A stretch of DNA of 64,000 bases. Origin: Methylobacterium sp. Leaf112. Lineage in GTDB: Bacteria > Pseudomonadota > Alphaproteobacteria > Rhizobiales > Beijerinckiaceae. Positions 19,133-29,774 of the stretch are shown one piece after another. Every line of letters begins with the position of its first letter. The stretch's first letter is position 1. The stretch spans positions 18,979 to 82,978 of the forward strand of contig NZ_LMNG01000007.1 in NCBI RefSeq assembly GCF_001423295.1, in the 5' to 3' direction. A program made the position numbers and the translations under genes. The notes under the pieces were generated by a model, which was not told the DNA's origin, made no database searches, and saw only the letters and a program-made list of their open reading frames with translations.

Positions 19133-19548
19133 CGGTCTCACGTCGGCCGGACATCTAAGTCCGCCGCCTGTCCATAGGGTCTCGGGAACGAGGCACCCCG
19201 AACGGCGGCCTCGGCGATGTGTGTGGACGCATCGCGGAAAGGCGGTTGCCTTATCAGGATTCGTGACGCCAAGGCAAGGCGTACGCGACGCGAATCCCAC
19301 CGCGTGGTGGTTGGTGGCCGCAGCGGGCGACCGTGGTCCATAGCACGGATCGCCAAGCAGGTTTCGCAAAAGTGGTCTCCGGTTTTGCGTCGAAGACCTG
19401 CGACAGACCAAGGACCCAAGCAGAGTGAAGCGTTGGCGTGCCAACGCGAGCCTGCTTGGGCCGCCGCCCTTGAAACGGAACGGCCGCCGGGCGGGTGCCG
19501 GCGGCCGTGGCTCGGTACGGACAGCGGGGCGGCGGCCCCGCTCTCGTC
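19133..19548. other. 416-bp intergenic region between rpmJ and pufC
   Basis: This region contains the rpmJ promoter area and the end of the puf transcript. A terminator-like hairpin is listed separately at 19480-19508. A short inverted repeat, CGTTGGC-GT-GCCAACG, lies at 19431-19446. No protein-coding frame with recognisable similarity is seen. Confidence 0.5.
19480..19508 (-). terminator. Probable terminator of the puf operon
   Basis: ACGGCCGCCGG (19480-19490) pairs perfectly with CCGGCGGCCGT (19498-19508) around a 7-nt loop. It lies 40 bp beyond the pufC stop. In the direction of puf transcription the stem is followed by TTCCGTTTC, a weak U-rich tail. Confidence 0.6.
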
Positions 19549-20682
19549 TCAGGGTTGGGGCGCGGCCGGGGCCGTGGGCGGCGTCGCGGGCACGGCCGGC
19601 GTTTCCGCCGGGGGGGCGTCGGGGGCCGGCGTCTTGACCACATCGGCCACGGTCACCTTGGTCAGTTCCGGATAGGCGTCGACCACGTGGGCGCCGTTGA
19701 GCGGCTTGCTCTGGCCGTTGTGGCAGGTGGTGCAATTCACCTTGGGCACGTCGCCGAGCACCCCGAGGCGGTTCCTCGGGAAGGTCGAGGTTAGGGGCTC
19801 CATGAAGTTTCCGTTGAGGTCCCGCACCATGCGGATGCCGTGCCAGGCGGTGGTGCGCTGGGGCGTGCTCTGCTGCCAGTTCGAGATGGCCCGGGTGTTG
19901 TGGCAGAAGGTGCAGTTGACCCCGAGCCCTTCCGACATGTGGATCATCAGGCCGTAGGTCTTCTCCGCATCCTGGATCGGCTTGCCCTTGGTGGTCGGCA
20001 GTGCCGTGGTGGCGTTCACCCGGATGGCGTTGTTGTCGATGGACTTGTCGGCGAGATACTCGGTCAGGGTGTCGTAGGGCAGCGAGGCGAGGCCGACGGA
20101 GGGGGCGGCCATGTTCTGCCCGTTGTTGCGGGAGACGAACCCGCCCGGACGGTTCGGGCCGGGGTTGGTGAACCAGATGTTGGCCGGCACGGGCTGGCCG
20201 CGGTGGCAGGTGTAGCAGGTGACGCCGGCCCCCCCGACGTGGTTCGCCTTCCAGTCGCTGTTGATGTGCTGGGTCATCTGCAGCATCCGGCGGGCGACGC
20301 GCTTCTGATAGAGGCTGTCGTCGGCCATGTTCTCGGTGTTGTGGCAGTAGGTGCAGCCCTGTTCGGGCGAGACCCACTCCGTCATCGAGACCATGAGGCG
20401 GTTGAATTCGTTGGTCGTGAGGCCGCTGAGAACCTTGACGTTCTCGTAGGTCTGGCCGGCGAGCTCGCCCCCCTCCTCCGCCGGATCGGCCGGCGCGGGC
20501 GCCACGTTGGCGTCCTTCTTCTCGGCGACCTCCGCGCGGGTATGGACCTGGTCCATGCCCGTGCCGCGAAAGCCGTTCTGGGTGGTGGTGAGCGGCGGCC
20601 GCTCCCAGCCGGAGGTTCCGAACATCGCCACCGTGAGGAAGAAGGCGATGGAGGCCCCGAGGACGACGAAGAAGGTCTTCAT
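19549..20682 (-). CDS. pufC: Photosynthetic reaction centre tetraheme cytochrome c subunit
   Basis: This 377-residue periplasmic subunit re-reduces the photo-oxidised special pair. Four CxxCH haem sites lie near residues 110 (CTYCH), 156 (CYTCH), 257 (CTFCH) and 317 (CTTCH). The N-terminal hydrophobic segment (about 3-22) has no lipobox cysteine, so it is probably held by an uncleaved transmembrane helix rather than a lipid. The C-terminal 50 residues are Pro/Ala-rich. The ATG overlaps the pufM stop by 4 nt. It is the last gene of the puf operon, followed by a hairpin. Confidence 0.96.
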   Translation of the reverse strand: MKTFFVVLGASIAFFLTVAMFGTSGWERPPLTTTQNGFRGTGMDQVHTRAEVAEKKDANVAPAPADPAEEGGELAGQTYENVKVLSGLTTNEFNRLMVSMTEWVSPEQGCTYCHNTENMADDSLYQKRVARRMLQMTQHINSDWKANHVGGAGVTCYTCHRGQPVPANIWFTNPGPNRPGGFVSRNNGQNMAAPSVGLASLPYDTLTEYLADKSIDNNAIRVNATTALPTTKGKPIQDAEKTYGLMIHMSEGLGVNCTFCHNTRAISNWQQSTPQRTTAWHGIRMVRDLNGNFMEPLTSTFPRNRLGVLGDVPKVNCTTCHNGQSKPLNGAHVVDAYPELTKVTVADVVKTPAPDAPPAETPAVPATPPTAPAAPQP

Positions 20683-21656
20683 GGGGTCCCTCCGGGCTGG
20701 CTCAGGGGATCGACGATGGGCGCATAGACCTGCGGGTAGGCCGGGGCGACGCCGTGCTTGACCGCCCAGAGGTACCAGTTGTCGACCACGGTGCCGGTGA
20801 GCAGGATGCCGATGCCGCCCGTCAGCGTGGTGAGCACGGCGAACCACCAGGCCCAGCGGTGCACGGATTCCATGGTGGCGTTGAAGCCCATGGTCCAGCG
20901 CCAGAACAGGGCGGCGCGTTCCGTCGCCGTGCCGCGATCGACGATCTGGTCGATCTCACGCTCGCCGCCGAAGCGGCTGACCGCCAGGATGGTGCCGCCA
21001 TGCATGGCGAACAGCAGCGTCGATCCGTACAGGAACACGATCGAGAGCATGTGGAACGGGTTGTAGAACAAGTTGCCGTAGCGGAGCGAGAAGGCGGCGG
21101 TCCAATCGAGGTGCGGGAAGATGCCGAACGGCACCGCCTCGCTCCACGAACCCATCATCACCGGGCGGATGAAGCCCAGCACGAGAAACAGCCAGATGGC
21201 GGAGGCGAACGCCCAGGGCACGTGGTAGCCGAGGCCCAGGGCCTTGGCCCGGCGGAACAGGCGCAGCCACCACAGCAGCACCGAGGCCGTGAGGAAGAAG
21301 CCGGCGATGAGCCACCAGCCGCCCTCGGCCAGCGGAGGCAGGACCTTGAGGCCGTATTGCGGGCGCGGCGGCTCCAGGGCGAGCCAGGGCAGCTGGCGCA
21401 CGAACTGGACCGGGTCCCAGTTCACGCTCGCCCACATGTTGAGGCCGATGATCTCGAAGGCGATGAGCCCGCAGGCGAAGGACAGGGCGCCGAGGTACCC
21501 GATGTAGATCGGGCCGACCTGCGAATTGCCGATGAGACCGAACAGGTAGGAGTTGAACGGCTTGCCCCAGCGCTTGTCGGAATCGACGGGGATTCCGAGT
21601 TCCGGAATGACGGGTCGGACCTGCACTTCCGTGAAGATGTTCTGATAGTAGGCCAT
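20679..21656 (-). CDS. pufM: Reaction centre M subunit
   Basis: This 325-residue integral membrane protein has five predicted transmembrane helices. It pairs with PufL to hold the special-pair bacteriochlorophylls, bacteriopheophytins, quinone QA and the non-haem iron. Family landmarks are [26 protein letters not shown] (special-pair histidine region), [11 protein letters not shown] and [12 protein letters not shown]. The length is typical. It follows pufL by 16 nt and overlaps pufC by 4 nt. Confidence 0.97.
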   Translation of the reverse strand: MAYYQNIFTEVQVRPVIPELGIPVDSDKRWGKPFNSYLFGLIGNSQVGPIYIGYLGALSFACGLIAFEIIGLNMWASVNWDPVQFVRQLPWLALEPPRPQYGLKVLPPLAEGGWWLIAGFFLTASVLLWWLRLFRRAKALGLGYHVPWAFASAIWLFLVLGFIRPVMMGSWSEAVPFGIFPHLDWTAAFSLRYGNLFYNPFHMLSIVFLYGSTLLFAMHGGTILAVSRFGGEREIDQIVDRGTATERAALFWRWTMGFNATMESVHRWAWWFAVLTTLTGGIGILLTGTVVDNWYLWAVKHGVAPAYPQVYAPIVDPLSQPGGTP

Positions 21657-21672
21657 TGTTCGGTCCCCCCTC

Positions 21673-22497
21673 TCAGCGCCAGACCGGGAGATTGAGCCAC
21701 CAGCCCCACCATTCCGGCCAGCCACGGGTCCAGAACGGGCCGCTGATGACGATGCAGACGGCGCTCCAGAAGCCCGCCGACAGGGCGAGGAACAGGCCGA
21801 GGCGGTGGATGCCGAGCGTTCCGATGGAATACCCGATGGTGTCGCGGAAGAAGGTGTCCTCGTGCTCGGGCGTCTTCACCACTTCGCCCTTGCCCGGATT
21901 GGTCGAGGACAGGATCAGCGCGCCGTGGAGCGAGAGCGCTAGCGTCGTCGTGAAGAAGAACGACACCGCGAGCATGTGCGCCGGATTGTAGTGGAAGTGC
22001 AGATACTGGTAGCCGGTGTTCGACACCCAATCGAGGTGGGAGAGGATGCCGTAGGGGAAGCCGTGGCCCCAGGCGCCCATGAGGAACGGACGGACCACCA
22101 CCAGGGACACGTAGGCCAGGATCGCCACCGAGAAGGCGAAGGGCACGTGGTAGCCGATGCCGAGCTTGCGGCAGATCTCGACTTCGCGCAGCGCCCAGGA
22201 CGAGAACGCCCCGACGGCGCAGAAGGTGATGATCTGCCAGAGGCCGCCCTCCTTGAGGGGGGCGAGCGCCAGGCCGTATTTCAGGTCCGGCGGCGCGATG
22301 TTGATCTGCCAGATGTTCCAGGTCGGACCGAGGGCGGCGCCGTAGATGATCAGCGCCGTGCCGAGCACGGAGAAGAACAGCGTCGTCACGCCGAAGAAGC
22401 CGACGTAGAACGGCCCCACCCAGAAATCGAACAGGTCTCCGCCCACCAGCGTGCCGCCGCGGACGCGATATTTTCGTTCAAAACTCAGCATCGCCAT
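21673..22497 (-). CDS. pufL: Reaction centre L subunit
   Basis: This 274-residue protein starts [20 protein letters not shown], the characteristic PufL N-terminus. It has five transmembrane helices. Landmarks are [23 protein letters not shown] (special-pair ligand region), LSLHGALIL and [13 protein letters not shown] (iron and QB region). It is preceded by a 112-bp gap after pufA that contains a strong hairpin. Confidence 0.97.
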   Translation of the reverse strand: MAMLSFERKYRVRGGTLVGGDLFDFWVGPFYVGFFGVTTLFFSVLGTALIIYGAALGPTWNIWQINIAPPDLKYGLALAPLKEGGLWQIITFCAVGAFSSWALREVEICRKLGIGYHVPFAFSVAILAYVSLVVVRPFLMGAWGHGFPYGILSHLDWVSNTGYQYLHFHYNPAHMLAVSFFFTTTLALSLHGALILSSTNPGKGEVVKTPEHEDTFFRDTIGYSIGTLGIHRLGLFLALSAGFWSAVCIVISGPFWTRGWPEWWGWWLNLPVWR

Positions 22498-22552
22498 CGC
22501 GAAACCCTCCCGGCGCCAGCGTCACGGTTCGTGTCGGGTTCTTATGGGTGGT

Positions 22553-22586
22553 GCGGGCGGGGGCCGGGGATCGGCCACCCGCCCGC
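22553..22586 (-). promoter_or_regulatory. pufA-pufL intercistronic mRNA hairpin
   Basis: Arms 22553-22566 and 22572-22586 pair over 14 bp with one bulged A, and the loop is GGGAT. It lies just after the pufA stop within the puf transcript. In Rhodobacter such a hairpin protects the upstream pufBA segment from 3' decay and so sets the LH1-to-reaction-centre ratio. The same role is inferred here from position and strength. Confidence 0.7.
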
Positions 22587-22609
22587 TGACCTTGGCTCGG
22601 GTGTGCCCG

Positions 22610-22798
22610 TCAGGCGGGCATCGTCGGCAGGACGAGGCTCTGCGCATCGGCGGCGCGCGGGGCCTTGGGGCCTTCCAGCCAGTTGAACCGGTCGGTGCTG
22701 AGTAGAATGAAGTGGATCAGCAGGGCCAGGATGAACAGGAAGGTGAACAGCGCCACCAGGGTGCGGCGCGGATCGAACAGAAGCCAGACCTTGTGCAT
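22610..22798 (-). CDS. pufA: Light-harvesting 1 alpha polypeptide
   Basis: This 62-residue LH1 alpha antenna protein starts [21 protein letters not shown]. It has one transmembrane helix with the bacteriochlorophyll-binding histidine in [26 protein letters not shown] Shine-Dalgarno precedes the ATG. It pairs with PufB in the ring around the reaction centre and follows pufB by 12 nt. Confidence 0.96.
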   Translation of the reverse strand: MHKVWLLFDPRRTLVALFTFLFILALLIHFILLSTDRFNWLEGPKAPRAADAQSLVLPTMPA

Positions 22799-22810
22799 GG
22801 TGCGTCCTCC

Positions 22811-23032
22811 TCAGGAGATGAGCGAGGCGACGGTCTGGGCCGCCGTCTCCAGGGCCGCGTAGCCCTTGGGTCCCGGCAGCCACGGGCGCCACATCCACAC
22901 GAGGATGTGGGCGACCACGGCGATGGCCGTGAAGATGATGAAGCTCGTCAGGAAGATCGCGTGGAACTCCTTGGCTTCGGGTTCCGTCAGCCCGGACAGG
23001 CTGCTGGGTTTCTCGACTATGCCGTTGGCCAT
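22811..23032 (-). CDS. pufB: Light-harvesting 1 beta polypeptide
   Basis: This 73-residue LH1 beta antenna protein has the beta-family signature [20 protein letters not shown] and the bacteriochlorophyll-ligand histidine in [16 protein letters not shown]. It has a single transmembrane helix and is slightly long at the C-terminus for an LH1 beta chain. CGGAGG lies 8-9 nt before the ATG. Confidence 0.96.
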   Translation of the reverse strand: MANGIVEKPSSLSGLTEPEAKEFHAIFLTSFIIFTAIAVVAHILVWMWRPWLPGPKGYAALETAAQTVASLIS

Positions 23033-23054
23033 CGGTTGAACCTCCGTGGGTCTG

Positions 23055-23072
23055 GCCGCGCGGGAGCGCGGC
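23055..23072 (-). promoter_or_regulatory. Small hairpin in the pufB leader
   Basis: GCCGCGC (23055-23061) pairs with GCGCGGC (23066-23072) around a 4-nt loop, 22 bp upstream of the pufB ATG. It could protect the 5' end of a processed pufBA message or affect ribosome access. This is positional inference only. Confidence 0.35.
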
Positions 23073-23174
23073 GGCTGTCACCGGGGCCTCGACGGACTCC
23101 GGCGGTCCTTCCCTCCAGTGCGGATGGGAGGTCGGTGGCGGGTGGGCTCGAGGGGCCGCGCCCGGAGAGGCAAA

Positions 23175-23390
23175 TCATCCCATGAACACGAAGGGGATGG
23201 CCGAGACGGCCATGCTGCGCGCCTCGGCGAAGACCGAGCGCCGCTGCGGCACGATCCCGACCGGATGCGTCGGCATCAGGCGCTGGGCGCAGGCGGCGGC
23301 GAGGAAGAACGGGTAGGTCGCCGCCAGGATGAGGCGGAACTGGACCGCGTCCTGATGCAGGCGGGAGACCGGGTTCAGCGAGCGTTGCAT
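23175..23390 (-). CDS. pufQ: PufQ-like small membrane protein
   Basis: This 71-residue protein lies between bchZ and pufB, the classical position of pufQ. The segment DAVQFRLILAATYPFFLAAACAQRL gives one transmembrane helix resembling the PufQ core pattern (acidic/aromatic, then a hydrophobic run with PF). A good Shine-Dalgarno, CAGGAGA, sits 8 nt before the ATG. PufQ influences bacteriochlorophyll formation or trafficking. The C-terminal half (HPVGIVPQRR...) is not one I can match, so the family call is moderate. Confidence 0.65.
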   Translation of the reverse strand: MQRSLNPVSRLHQDAVQFRLILAATYPFFLAAACAQRLMPTHPVGIVPQRRSVFAEARSMAVSAIPFVFMG

Positions 23391-23494
23391 GGGGCACGTC
23401 TCCTGTGGGCGGATCGTTGCGGCGCTTAGGCTCGGCAGGGGCCGGCCGGACAGCGCCGCGCCGCTCCAGCCGGAAAGGGATGGGGTGCGCGCGC

Positions 23495-24961
23495 TCATGC
23501 GGCCGCTCCGAGGGCGGTGTCGGCGCGCGCGCGCGCCACGTGATCGGGGGTGACGCGGGGCGCATCCTCGCGGCGCGCGGCCCGCTCGGCGGCGTCGCGC
23601 AAGCGTTTCGCCGCCGAGATCCGCACCAGGACGGGATGGGATTCGACGAGGGCGTCGAGGTCGGCGCGGGCCGCCTCGTCCCACGGCAGCTCGCGGTGGA
23701 ACCGCGCCGGCGTCGCCTCGACGGCATCCATGTCGCGGGCGAGCGGCAGGATGTGGAAGAGCATGTCGAACAGGGCGTTGCAGACCTCCTGCACGAGGTA
23801 GGTCGCGCCCGAGAACCCCATGAACGGCGTGCCGGTGTGGCGCCGGATGATGGCGCCGGGAAACGAGGCCGGGACGAAGATCGCCCGGGCGCCGGCTTCC
23901 GCCGCGTACATCCGCTCGTTGAACGACCCGAACAGCACCAGGGGCGGATTTTTCGCGATGAGGTCGCGGATCGTGGCGTTGTCGGTCTTGGCGCCGGCCT
24001 TGCGGGACACAGCGAAGTGGCAGGGCAGGCCCATCTCGTCTTCGAGGAAGTGCCGGACGCCCCGCGCGTAGGTGTCGGACGCCACGATGCCGAAGCTCGC
24101 CGTGCCGAAGAAGTCCTGGGTCACCGAGCGCCACAGGTCCCAGACCGGCTTGATGGTGGTGTGCTTCTCCCGCTCGATGAACGGCTCGGGGTCGAGGCCG
24201 AGGATCTCGCCGAGCGAGCGCAGGAACTGGGTGGTCGAGTGGATTCCGATGGGGGCCTGGAGGTAGGGCCGCTCCAGGGCCTCGCAGAGCAGGCGCCCGA
24301 ACTCGCGGTAGAGGCAGATGTTGGCATCCGCGTTGACGAGCTTCGGAACGTCGGCGAGGTGCGAGCCGAGGGGAAACGCCAGGTTCACCTCGGCGCCGAT
24401 GCCCTCGACGAGCCGGCGGATCTCGGCGAGATCCGAGGGCATGTTGAAGGTGCCGTAGGCCGGACCGATGAGGTTGACGCGGGGGCGCTCGCCGGCCTTG
24501 CGCTCGGGCCGGACCGGGATGCCCTTCTTGGCGAATTTCCGTGCGCCGTATTCCTGCCAGAGCCAGGACATGGCCCGGTCGGCGGTCTGCCACTGGTCCT
24601 CGTCGATGGTGCGCGGCAGGAAGCGCTGGAGGTTGGTGCCCTCCGGGGTGACGCCGCCGCCGATCATCTCGGCGATGGAACCGGTGACGACCACGCTGGG
24701 CTGGCCCGGATCGAGGGTGGCGTGCGCCCGCTTCATCGCGGCTTCGGTGCCGTGGCGGCCGAGCTCCTCCTCGGCGAGCCCCGTGACCACGATGGGCAAC
24801 TCGTGCGGCGGCAGGGCGTCGGTGTAGTGCAGCACCGAGGTGACGGGGAGATTCTCGCAGCCCACGGGTCCGTCGATGACGACCTGCAGGCCCTTGATGG
24901 CGGTGAAGACGTAGACGGCACCCCAGTAGCCGCCGGCCCGGTCGTGATCGAGGACGAGCAT
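23495..24961 (-). CDS. bchZ: Chlorophyllide a reductase subunit Z
   Basis: This 488-residue catalytic subunit of chlorophyllide a oxidoreductase (COR) forms with BchY the component that reduces the B-ring of chlorophyllide a. It starts [17 protein letters not shown] and has [15 protein letters not shown] with a cluster-ligand cysteine region, [15 protein letters not shown] and the nitrogenase MoFe-like fold. The ATG overlaps the bchY stop by one base (TGATG). The C-terminal Arg/Ala-rich tail corresponds to a light-independent reductase C-terminal helix region ([17 protein letters not shown]). Confidence 0.96.
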   Translation of the reverse strand: MLVLDHDRAGGYWGAVYVFTAIKGLQVVIDGPVGCENLPVTSVLHYTDALPPHELPIVVTGLAEEELGRHGTEAAMKRAHATLDPGQPSVVVTGSIAEMIGGGVTPEGTNLQRFLPRTIDEDQWQTADRAMSWLWQEYGARKFAKKGIPVRPERKAGERPRVNLIGPAYGTFNMPSDLAEIRRLVEGIGAEVNLAFPLGSHLADVPKLVNADANICLYREFGRLLCEALERPYLQAPIGIHSTTQFLRSLGEILGLDPEPFIEREKHTTIKPVWDLWRSVTQDFFGTASFGIVASDTYARGVRHFLEDEMGLPCHFAVSRKAGAKTDNATIRDLIAKNPPLVLFGSFNERMYAAEAGARAIFVPASFPGAIIRRHTGTPFMGFSGATYLVQEVCNALFDMLFHILPLARDMDAVEATPARFHRELPWDEAARADLDALVESHPVLVRISAAKRLRDAAERAARREDAPRVTPDHVARARADTALGAAA

Positions 24962-26535
24962 CAGGCCATCTCCCCGATCGGATCGTGCGCGCCCTTACCC
25001 CGCGTCGCGGAGGCGACGTTCTGGCGGAGCTTGGGCACGTCCTCCCAGATGCCGGCACTGTGGCCCTCGCCGACGCCGGCGAAGAAGTCCCGCATGGTGT
25101 CGAAGCGGTGCTGGTTGCCGATGGCCGCGTTGATCACCTTCGCCAGCGACCCGGCACCCGCGACGCCCATCAGCGGGCGGGCCGAGATGAGGTTGGTGAA
25201 GTAGAGGGCGGGAATGCCGTGCGCCTTCGCCTTCTGCACCACCGGCGTGGTCCCGATGGCGAGATCGGGCCGAAAATCCATCATGGCGGCGAGGTCGTGC
25301 TCGAGGGACGCCCGGTAGCGCACTGTGACGCCGCGGGCCTCGAGCCAGGCCTGATCGGCTTCCGAATAGGGGGTGCGCGGGCAGGCGGTGCCCACATAGC
25401 GCAGGTCCGCGCCGCTCTCGACGAGCAGGCGCCCGACGAGGAGTTCGGAGCCCTCGTACCCTGAGAGCGTGATCCGGCCCTTGATCGGGTTGGCGGCGAG
25501 CGCCCCCCTGATCATCGGCAGGAACCGGTTCTTGGCGGCGTCCACGGTGGCACGGGGCACCGCGCAGGCCTCGCCGATCCGGTCGAGCCAGTCGGCGGTG
25601 CCGTCATGGCCCACGGGAGCGGAGCCGACGATGGGGCGGCCCGCGGTCTGGAACTCGCGGATGGAGGCGGTATAGAACGGGTGGGTCGCCGCCACCGCCG
25701 TGCAATCCAGCGCCGCGTAGAGTTCGCGCCATTCCCGTGTCGGCACGACGGGGCCGGCGGCGAGGCCCAGGGGTTCGAGGAGAGCGCCGATCACCACCGG
25801 GTCGGCGGGGAACATCTCGCCGAGCAGCGCCACGGTCGGGCGCTCGGCCCGCCCCGCCCGCGGGGCCTGGACCGGACCCTGCTCGGCTTCGGTGCGGGCG
25901 AATTTCAGCATGGCGCCGGCCAGAACGTCCTTGGCCTCGGCATGGGTCGGCACCCCGAAGCCCGGAACGTCGATGCCGATGATGCGGACGCCGTCGATCT
26001 GCTTCGGCAGCAGCCGCAGGGGCACGCCCGAGGCGGTCGGCACGCACAGGTTGATCACCACCACGGCGTCGTAATCGGCGGGTTTGGCCACGTCGAACAC
26101 CGCCTCGCGGATGTCCTCGAACAGCTTGCCGGTGACCAGGGTCTCGGAGTTGAACGGCACGTAGCCCACGCTCCGCTTCGCCCCGTAGAAATGCGACGTG
26201 AAGGTCAGCCCGTAGACGCAGCAGGCCGAGCCCGAGAGGATCGTCGCCGTGCGCCGCATGCGCAGGCCGACGCGCAAGCTCCCGAAGGCCGGGCACATGC
26301 TCTGGGGCTGGTCGTGCGGCCCCTGCGGATAATCCTTTCGGAGTTGCTCCAGCGTGTCGGACATCCCGGCGGCCTCGGCCGCCGCCCGCATCGTCGCCTT
26401 GCCCGAATGGCAGCCGAGGCCGTCGCCCTTCGTGGCGGCGAGTACCACCTCGGCCGGGACGGCCGGGGCCGCGAGGCTCGAAGCGGGGCGCTCCTTACGG
26501 GCGCGCAGATCGGCGATGTCGAGGGTGACGGCCAT
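24961..26535 (-). CDS. bchY: Chlorophyllide a reductase subunit Y
   Basis: This 524-residue partner of BchZ in COR has conserved cysteine-containing motifs KPGDG-like [21 protein letters not shown] and [14 protein letters not shown], which fit BchY and its iron-sulfur cluster. The start at 26535 gives [14 protein letters not shown], with homology beginning shortly after. It follows bchX by 5 nt. Confidence 0.96.
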   Translation of the reverse strand: MAVTLDIADLRARKERPASSLAAPAVPAEVVLAATKGDGLGCHSGKATMRAAAEAAGMSDTLEQLRKDYPQGPHDQPQSMCPAFGSLRVGLRMRRTATILSGSACCVYGLTFTSHFYGAKRSVGYVPFNSETLVTGKLFEDIREAVFDVAKPADYDAVVVINLCVPTASGVPLRLLPKQIDGVRIIGIDVPGFGVPTHAEAKDVLAGAMLKFARTEAEQGPVQAPRAGRAERPTVALLGEMFPADPVVIGALLEPLGLAAGPVVPTREWRELYAALDCTAVAATHPFYTASIREFQTAGRPIVGSAPVGHDGTADWLDRIGEACAVPRATVDAAKNRFLPMIRGALAANPIKGRITLSGYEGSELLVGRLLVESGADLRYVGTACPRTPYSEADQAWLEARGVTVRYRASLEHDLAAMMDFRPDLAIGTTPVVQKAKAHGIPALYFTNLISARPLMGVAGAGSLAKVINAAIGNQHRFDTMRDFFAGVGEGHSAGIWEDVPKLRQNVASATRGKGAHDPIGEMA

Positions 26536-26540
26536 GCGCG

Positions 26541-27542
26541 TCAGACCTCGTCGTAGACGACTTCGAGGGACGGCTTCACCACGTGGGCCGTGCCGCACAT
26601 GTCCTCGAAGGTGGCGGGTACGAGCGTCACGCCCCTGCCGACCGCCTCGCCCTTGAACAGGCCGAGCAGCCCGTCCTGGGAGAGCGGCGTCGGGTGGTTG
26701 GGCGCCGCGTCGTGGACGTTCTGCGCGAGATCGGCGAACAGCGAGCCCCACGGGCTCTCGGGCCGGCCGATGATCTCGTAATTCGCACTCTTCTTGCGGA
26801 TGTCGTCGTCGGCCGGGATCGAGGCCAGGACCGGGATGCCGACGGCGGCGGCGAAGGCCTGGGCCTCGCCGGTGCCGTCGTCCTTGTTGATGACGAGGCC
26901 GCCGACGCCGACGTTGCCGCCGAGCTTGCGGAAGTATTCCACCGCCGAGCAGACGTTGTTGGCGACGTAGAGCGACTGCAAGTCGTTGGAGCCGACGACG
27001 ATGACCTTCTGGCACATGTCGCGGGCGATGGGCAGGCCGAAGCCGCCGCAGACCACGTCGCCGAGGAAGTCGAGGAGCACGTAGTCGAAGCCCCATTCGT
27101 GGAAGCCGAGCTTCTCCAGGAGTTCGAAGCCGTGGATGATGCCGCGCCCGCCGCAGCCGCGCCCGACCTCCGGCCCGCCGAGCTCCATGGCGTAGACGCC
27201 GTCGCGCTTGAAGCAGACGTCGCCGATGGCGACCTGTTCGCCCGCGAGTTTCTTCTTGGTGGACGTCTCGATGATGGTCGGGCAGGCGCGGCCGCCGAAC
27301 AGCAGCGAGGTGGTGTCGCTCTTGGGGTCGCAGCCGATGAGCAGGACCTTCTTGCCCTGCTGGGCCATCATGTAGCTGAGGTTGGCCAGGGTGAACGACT
27401 TGCCGATGCCGCCCTTGCCGTAGATAGCGATGATCTGCGTCTCCTTGGTGGCCTTCACCGGCACGGGATCGGGCTCGATGCCGGCCTCGGCGCGAAGCGC
27501 TTCCGATGCCTTCAGGGCGGCGCCGTTCAGCTGCATGTTCAT
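26541..27542 (-). CDS. bchX: Chlorophyllide a reductase iron protein X
   Basis: This 333-residue NifH-like ATPase delivers electrons to BchYZ. The P-loop [10 protein letters not shown] lies at about 41-50 (F instead of T is normal for BchX). The 4Fe-4S ligands are in [11 protein letters not shown] and [11 protein letters not shown]. Switch region [14 protein letters not shown] follows the P-loop. The ATG overlaps the bchC stop by 4 nt. Confidence 0.96.
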   Translation of the reverse strand: MNMQLNGAALKASEALRAEAGIEPDPVPVKATKETQIIAIYGKGGIGKSFTLANLSYMMAQQGKKVLLIGCDPKSDTTSLLFGGRACPTIIETSTKKKLAGEQVAIGDVCFKRDGVYAMELGGPEVGRGCGGRGIIHGFELLEKLGFHEWGFDYVLLDFLGDVVCGGFGLPIARDMCQKVIVVGSNDLQSLYVANNVCSAVEYFRKLGGNVGVGGLVINKDDGTGEAQAFAAAVGIPVLASIPADDDIRKKSANYEIIGRPESPWGSLFADLAQNVHDAAPNHPTPLSQDGLLGLFKGEAVGRGVTLVPATFEDMCGTAHVVKPSLEVVYDEV

Positions 27543-28471
27543 GCGGCACTCCAATCGAGGATCATCTTGAGGCAGGCGGGCTCGCCGAAGGCCGTGCGGT
27601 AGGCTTGCGCCGCGTTGGCGGCCGGCTGGCGATGGGTGACGAGACCGTCGAGCGACAGGTGCCCCGACGCGACCAGCGCCGTGACGGTGGCGAGATCCTC
27701 CGGCTTCCACTGCGCCGCGACCCGGATGCGGGCCTCGCGCAGGAAGGCGGGTGGGAAGGTGAAGGCGAGCGGCGCCTCGTAGAACCCCGCCAGCACGATC
27801 TCGCCGCCGGCCCCCAGGCGTTCGATCAGGGTGTCGAGGAGGCCGGCATCGCCGCTGGCATCCGTGATCGTGGCGTAGTCGCGCCGGGCGTCGGCATCGG
27901 GGTGGAGCACGGCGTAGCCGTCGGCCCCCTCGGCGCGGATGGGATTGGTCTCCCACACCACCGGCGTGCCGCCGGCGGCCACGGTGAGGCGGGCCAGCAG
28001 GCGCCCGAGCACGCCGTGCCCGACGATCAGCGAAGGACCGGCCGGGACCGCGCCCAGAGCGTGCTGGGCGGTGGCCGCCAGGGCGAAGAGGATGCCGCGC
28101 TCGCCCAAGGACGGGTCGAGGGGGACGAGGCGTGCGCCGGCGCTGACGAGATGGGAGGCGGCGCCACCGAACAGGCCGCGCACCGGGCCGAAACAGCGGG
28201 CCCCCGGTACGAACACGGTCTGCCCGACCGCGACGCCGGATTCCGCGCCGGCTTCGATCACGGTGCCGACGGATTCGTAGCCGGGCACCAGGGGGTAGCC
28301 CATCCCGGGAAACGCCGGCATCCGGCCGGACCAGAGCAGGCGCTCCGTGCCGGTGCTGATGCCGCTCCAGGCGACCGCGACCAAGGCGTCGGCCGGGCCG
28401 GGGGTATCGAGCGTGAGGGTGTCGAGGGCGATCCGTTCCGGTTCGTGGAGGACGATGGCACGCGCTTGCAT
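27539..28471 (-). CDS. bchC: 3-hydroxyethyl bacteriochlorophyllide a dehydrogenase
   Basis: This is a 310-residue medium-chain dehydrogenase-like protein that oxidises the C3 hydroxyethyl group to acetyl in bacteriochlorophyllide synthesis. Motifs are [26 protein letters not shown] and the nucleotide site [15 protein letters not shown]. It begins the bchCXYZ-puf part of the superoperon. Two PpsR-type boxes lie 51-68 and 103-120 bp upstream of its ATG, marking an internal promoter region. Confidence 0.94.
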   Translation of the reverse strand: MQARAIVLHEPERIALDTLTLDTPGPADALVAVAWSGISTGTERLLWSGRMPAFPGMGYPLVPGYESVGTVIEAGAESGVAVGQTVFVPGARCFGPVRGLFGGAASHLVSAGARLVPLDPSLGERGILFALAATAQHALGAVPAGPSLIVGHGVLGRLLARLTVAAGGTPVVWETNPIRAEGADGYAVLHPDADARRDYATITDASGDAGLLDTLIERLGAGGEIVLAGFYEAPLAFTFPPAFLREARIRVAAQWKPEDLATVTALVASGHLSLDGLVTHRQPAANAAQAYRTAFGEPACLKMILDWSAA

Positions 28472-28521
28472 GGTTCTGGCCCTCCCCTTGTCCGTGGGGC
28501 CATCGACGTGCGGCCCGTATG

Positions 28522-28539
28522 TGTCATCCTAGATAGACA
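28522..28539. promoter_or_regulatory. PpsR/CrtJ box upstream of bchC
   Basis: TGTCATCCTAGATAGACA is a perfect TGT-N12-ACA match in the crtF-bchC gap. PpsR/CrtJ binds such palindromes, often in pairs, to repress bch and crt genes under oxygen. A second match lies 52 bp away at 28574. Confidence 0.85.
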
Positions 28540-28556
28540 CTTTTATTCGTCAAGCA

Positions 28557-29759
28557 TTACTTACGATTGGTGCTGTCTAATCGGTTGGACACGAGCAGTC
28601 GGGTCAGGAGGGGGCGGCGGGTCGGGACCTCGCGGACCCCGCCGAAACCGGCCTCGGCGAGCAGCTGCGTCAGCTCGGCGGCCGTGCGGCAGCGGCCGGT
28701 GCCCATGGCGAGGAGGTAGAAGCCGAAATAGGCGTCGGCCATCGCCTCGGCTCCGGGCGTGCCCGCCATGGGTTCGGCGATGAGAAGCGTGCCACCCGGG
28801 GGCAAAGCCGCGTGAGCCGCACGCAGGAGGGCGCGGACCTTGCCGTCGTCGTGGTCGTGGACCACCCGTACCAGCGAGACGAGATCGGCCCCGCTCGGCA
28901 GGGGATCGTCCGGGAAGGCGCCCCCGAAGGTTTTTGCGCGCGCGCTCAGGCCCGCTTCGGCGAAGGCCTTCTCCGCCCGGGCTGCCACGGCCGGCAGGTC
29001 GAACAGCATCAGGCCGAGGCCGGGGGCGTGGCGGGCGGCCTCCCGCAGGAAAGCGCCCTCGCCACCGCCGACATCAAGGATGCGGCGATGGTCACGGAGT
29101 GGATAGGCCTCGACGATGTCTTGCGCGATCAGGGACTGGGACGCGCCCATCAGGGTGCTGTAGGCCGCGACCGATTCAGCGCTCGCGGGATCGCCGCGGG
29201 CGGCGTCCGCATAGGCCCAGTAGCGCGACAGGTGGGTGGGGCCGGCTTCCCCGCGCAGGAGGGCGACGGGGTCGGCGAGGTCCGCGTAGAGAAGCGCGTG
29301 ATGCTCGATCATCGCCGCAACCGAGGGGTTTCCGATGAGCGCCGCGCCGAGGTCGGCGAGGGCGAAGCGGCCGTCGGGCAGGCGGGCGAGGAGATCGAGG
29401 GCGGCCGCGGCCTTGAGGAGGCGTTCGGCCCGGTCCGGTGTGAGGCCGACGCGCGCCGCCACGACGTCCGGCGCCAGGGGGCCGTCGAACAGGATGCGGA
29501 ACAGGTCGAGGCGCACGCAGGCGAACAGGGTCTGCGCGTAGACGAAGCCGGCGCAGAGATCGAACAGGGCCTTCGTGTTCGCCCGGGCGATGTTGCGCGT
29601 GAGGGGAAAGCCGGCGGCCCAGCGCTGGAAGCCCGGCTTGGCGATCGTGCGGGTGCGGAAGGCGCGCCACCGCGCGCGCCAAGAGTCTTTCGGCGGCGCG
29701 CTACCGCCGGGGAGCTTGTCCATGCCCGCCGCCGACGCCGTCACCGGTGGGGTGGCCAT
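28557..29759 (-). CDS. crtF: Demethylspheroidene O-methyltransferase
   Basis: This 400-residue SAM-dependent methyltransferase of the hydroxyneurosporene type O-methylates 1-hydroxy-carotenoids. The N-terminal dimerisation/HTH-like region contains LFACVRLDLFRILFDG. The SAM-binding motif is RILDVGGGEGAFLREAA and a later motif is LLIAEPMAG. It follows crtE by 15 nt. Its last 35 bp contain a PpsR-type box serving the bchC promoter region. Confidence 0.94.
   Translation of the reverse strand: MATPPVTASAAGMDKLPGGSAPPKDSWRARWRAFRTRTIAKPGFQRWAAGFPLTRNIARANTKALFDLCAGFVYAQTLFACVRLDLFRILFDGPLAPDVVAARVGLTPDRAERLLKAAAALDLLARLPDGRFALADLGAALIGNPSVAAMIEHHALLYADLADPVALLRGEAGPTHLSRYWAYADAARGDPASAESVAAYSTLMGASQSLIAQDIVEAYPLRDHRRILDVGGGEGAFLREAARHAPGLGLMLFDLPAVAARAEKAFAEAGLSARAKTFGGAFPDDPLPSGADLVSLVRVVHDHDDGKVRALLRAAHAALPPGGTLLIAEPMAGTPGAEAMADAYFGFYLLAMGTGRCRTAAELTQLLAEAGFGGVREVPTRRPLLTRLLVSNRLDSTNRK
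28574..28591. promoter_or_regulatory. Second PpsR/CrtJ box, inside the 3' end of crtF
   Basis: TGTCTAATCGGTTGGACA is another perfect TGT-N12-ACA match. It overlaps the last codons of crtF, 52 bp from the box at 28522. Paired boxes at this distance would allow cooperative PpsR binding at the bchC promoter. Confidence 0.75.
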
Positions 29760-29774
29760 GGTGGCCGCCCGCCG

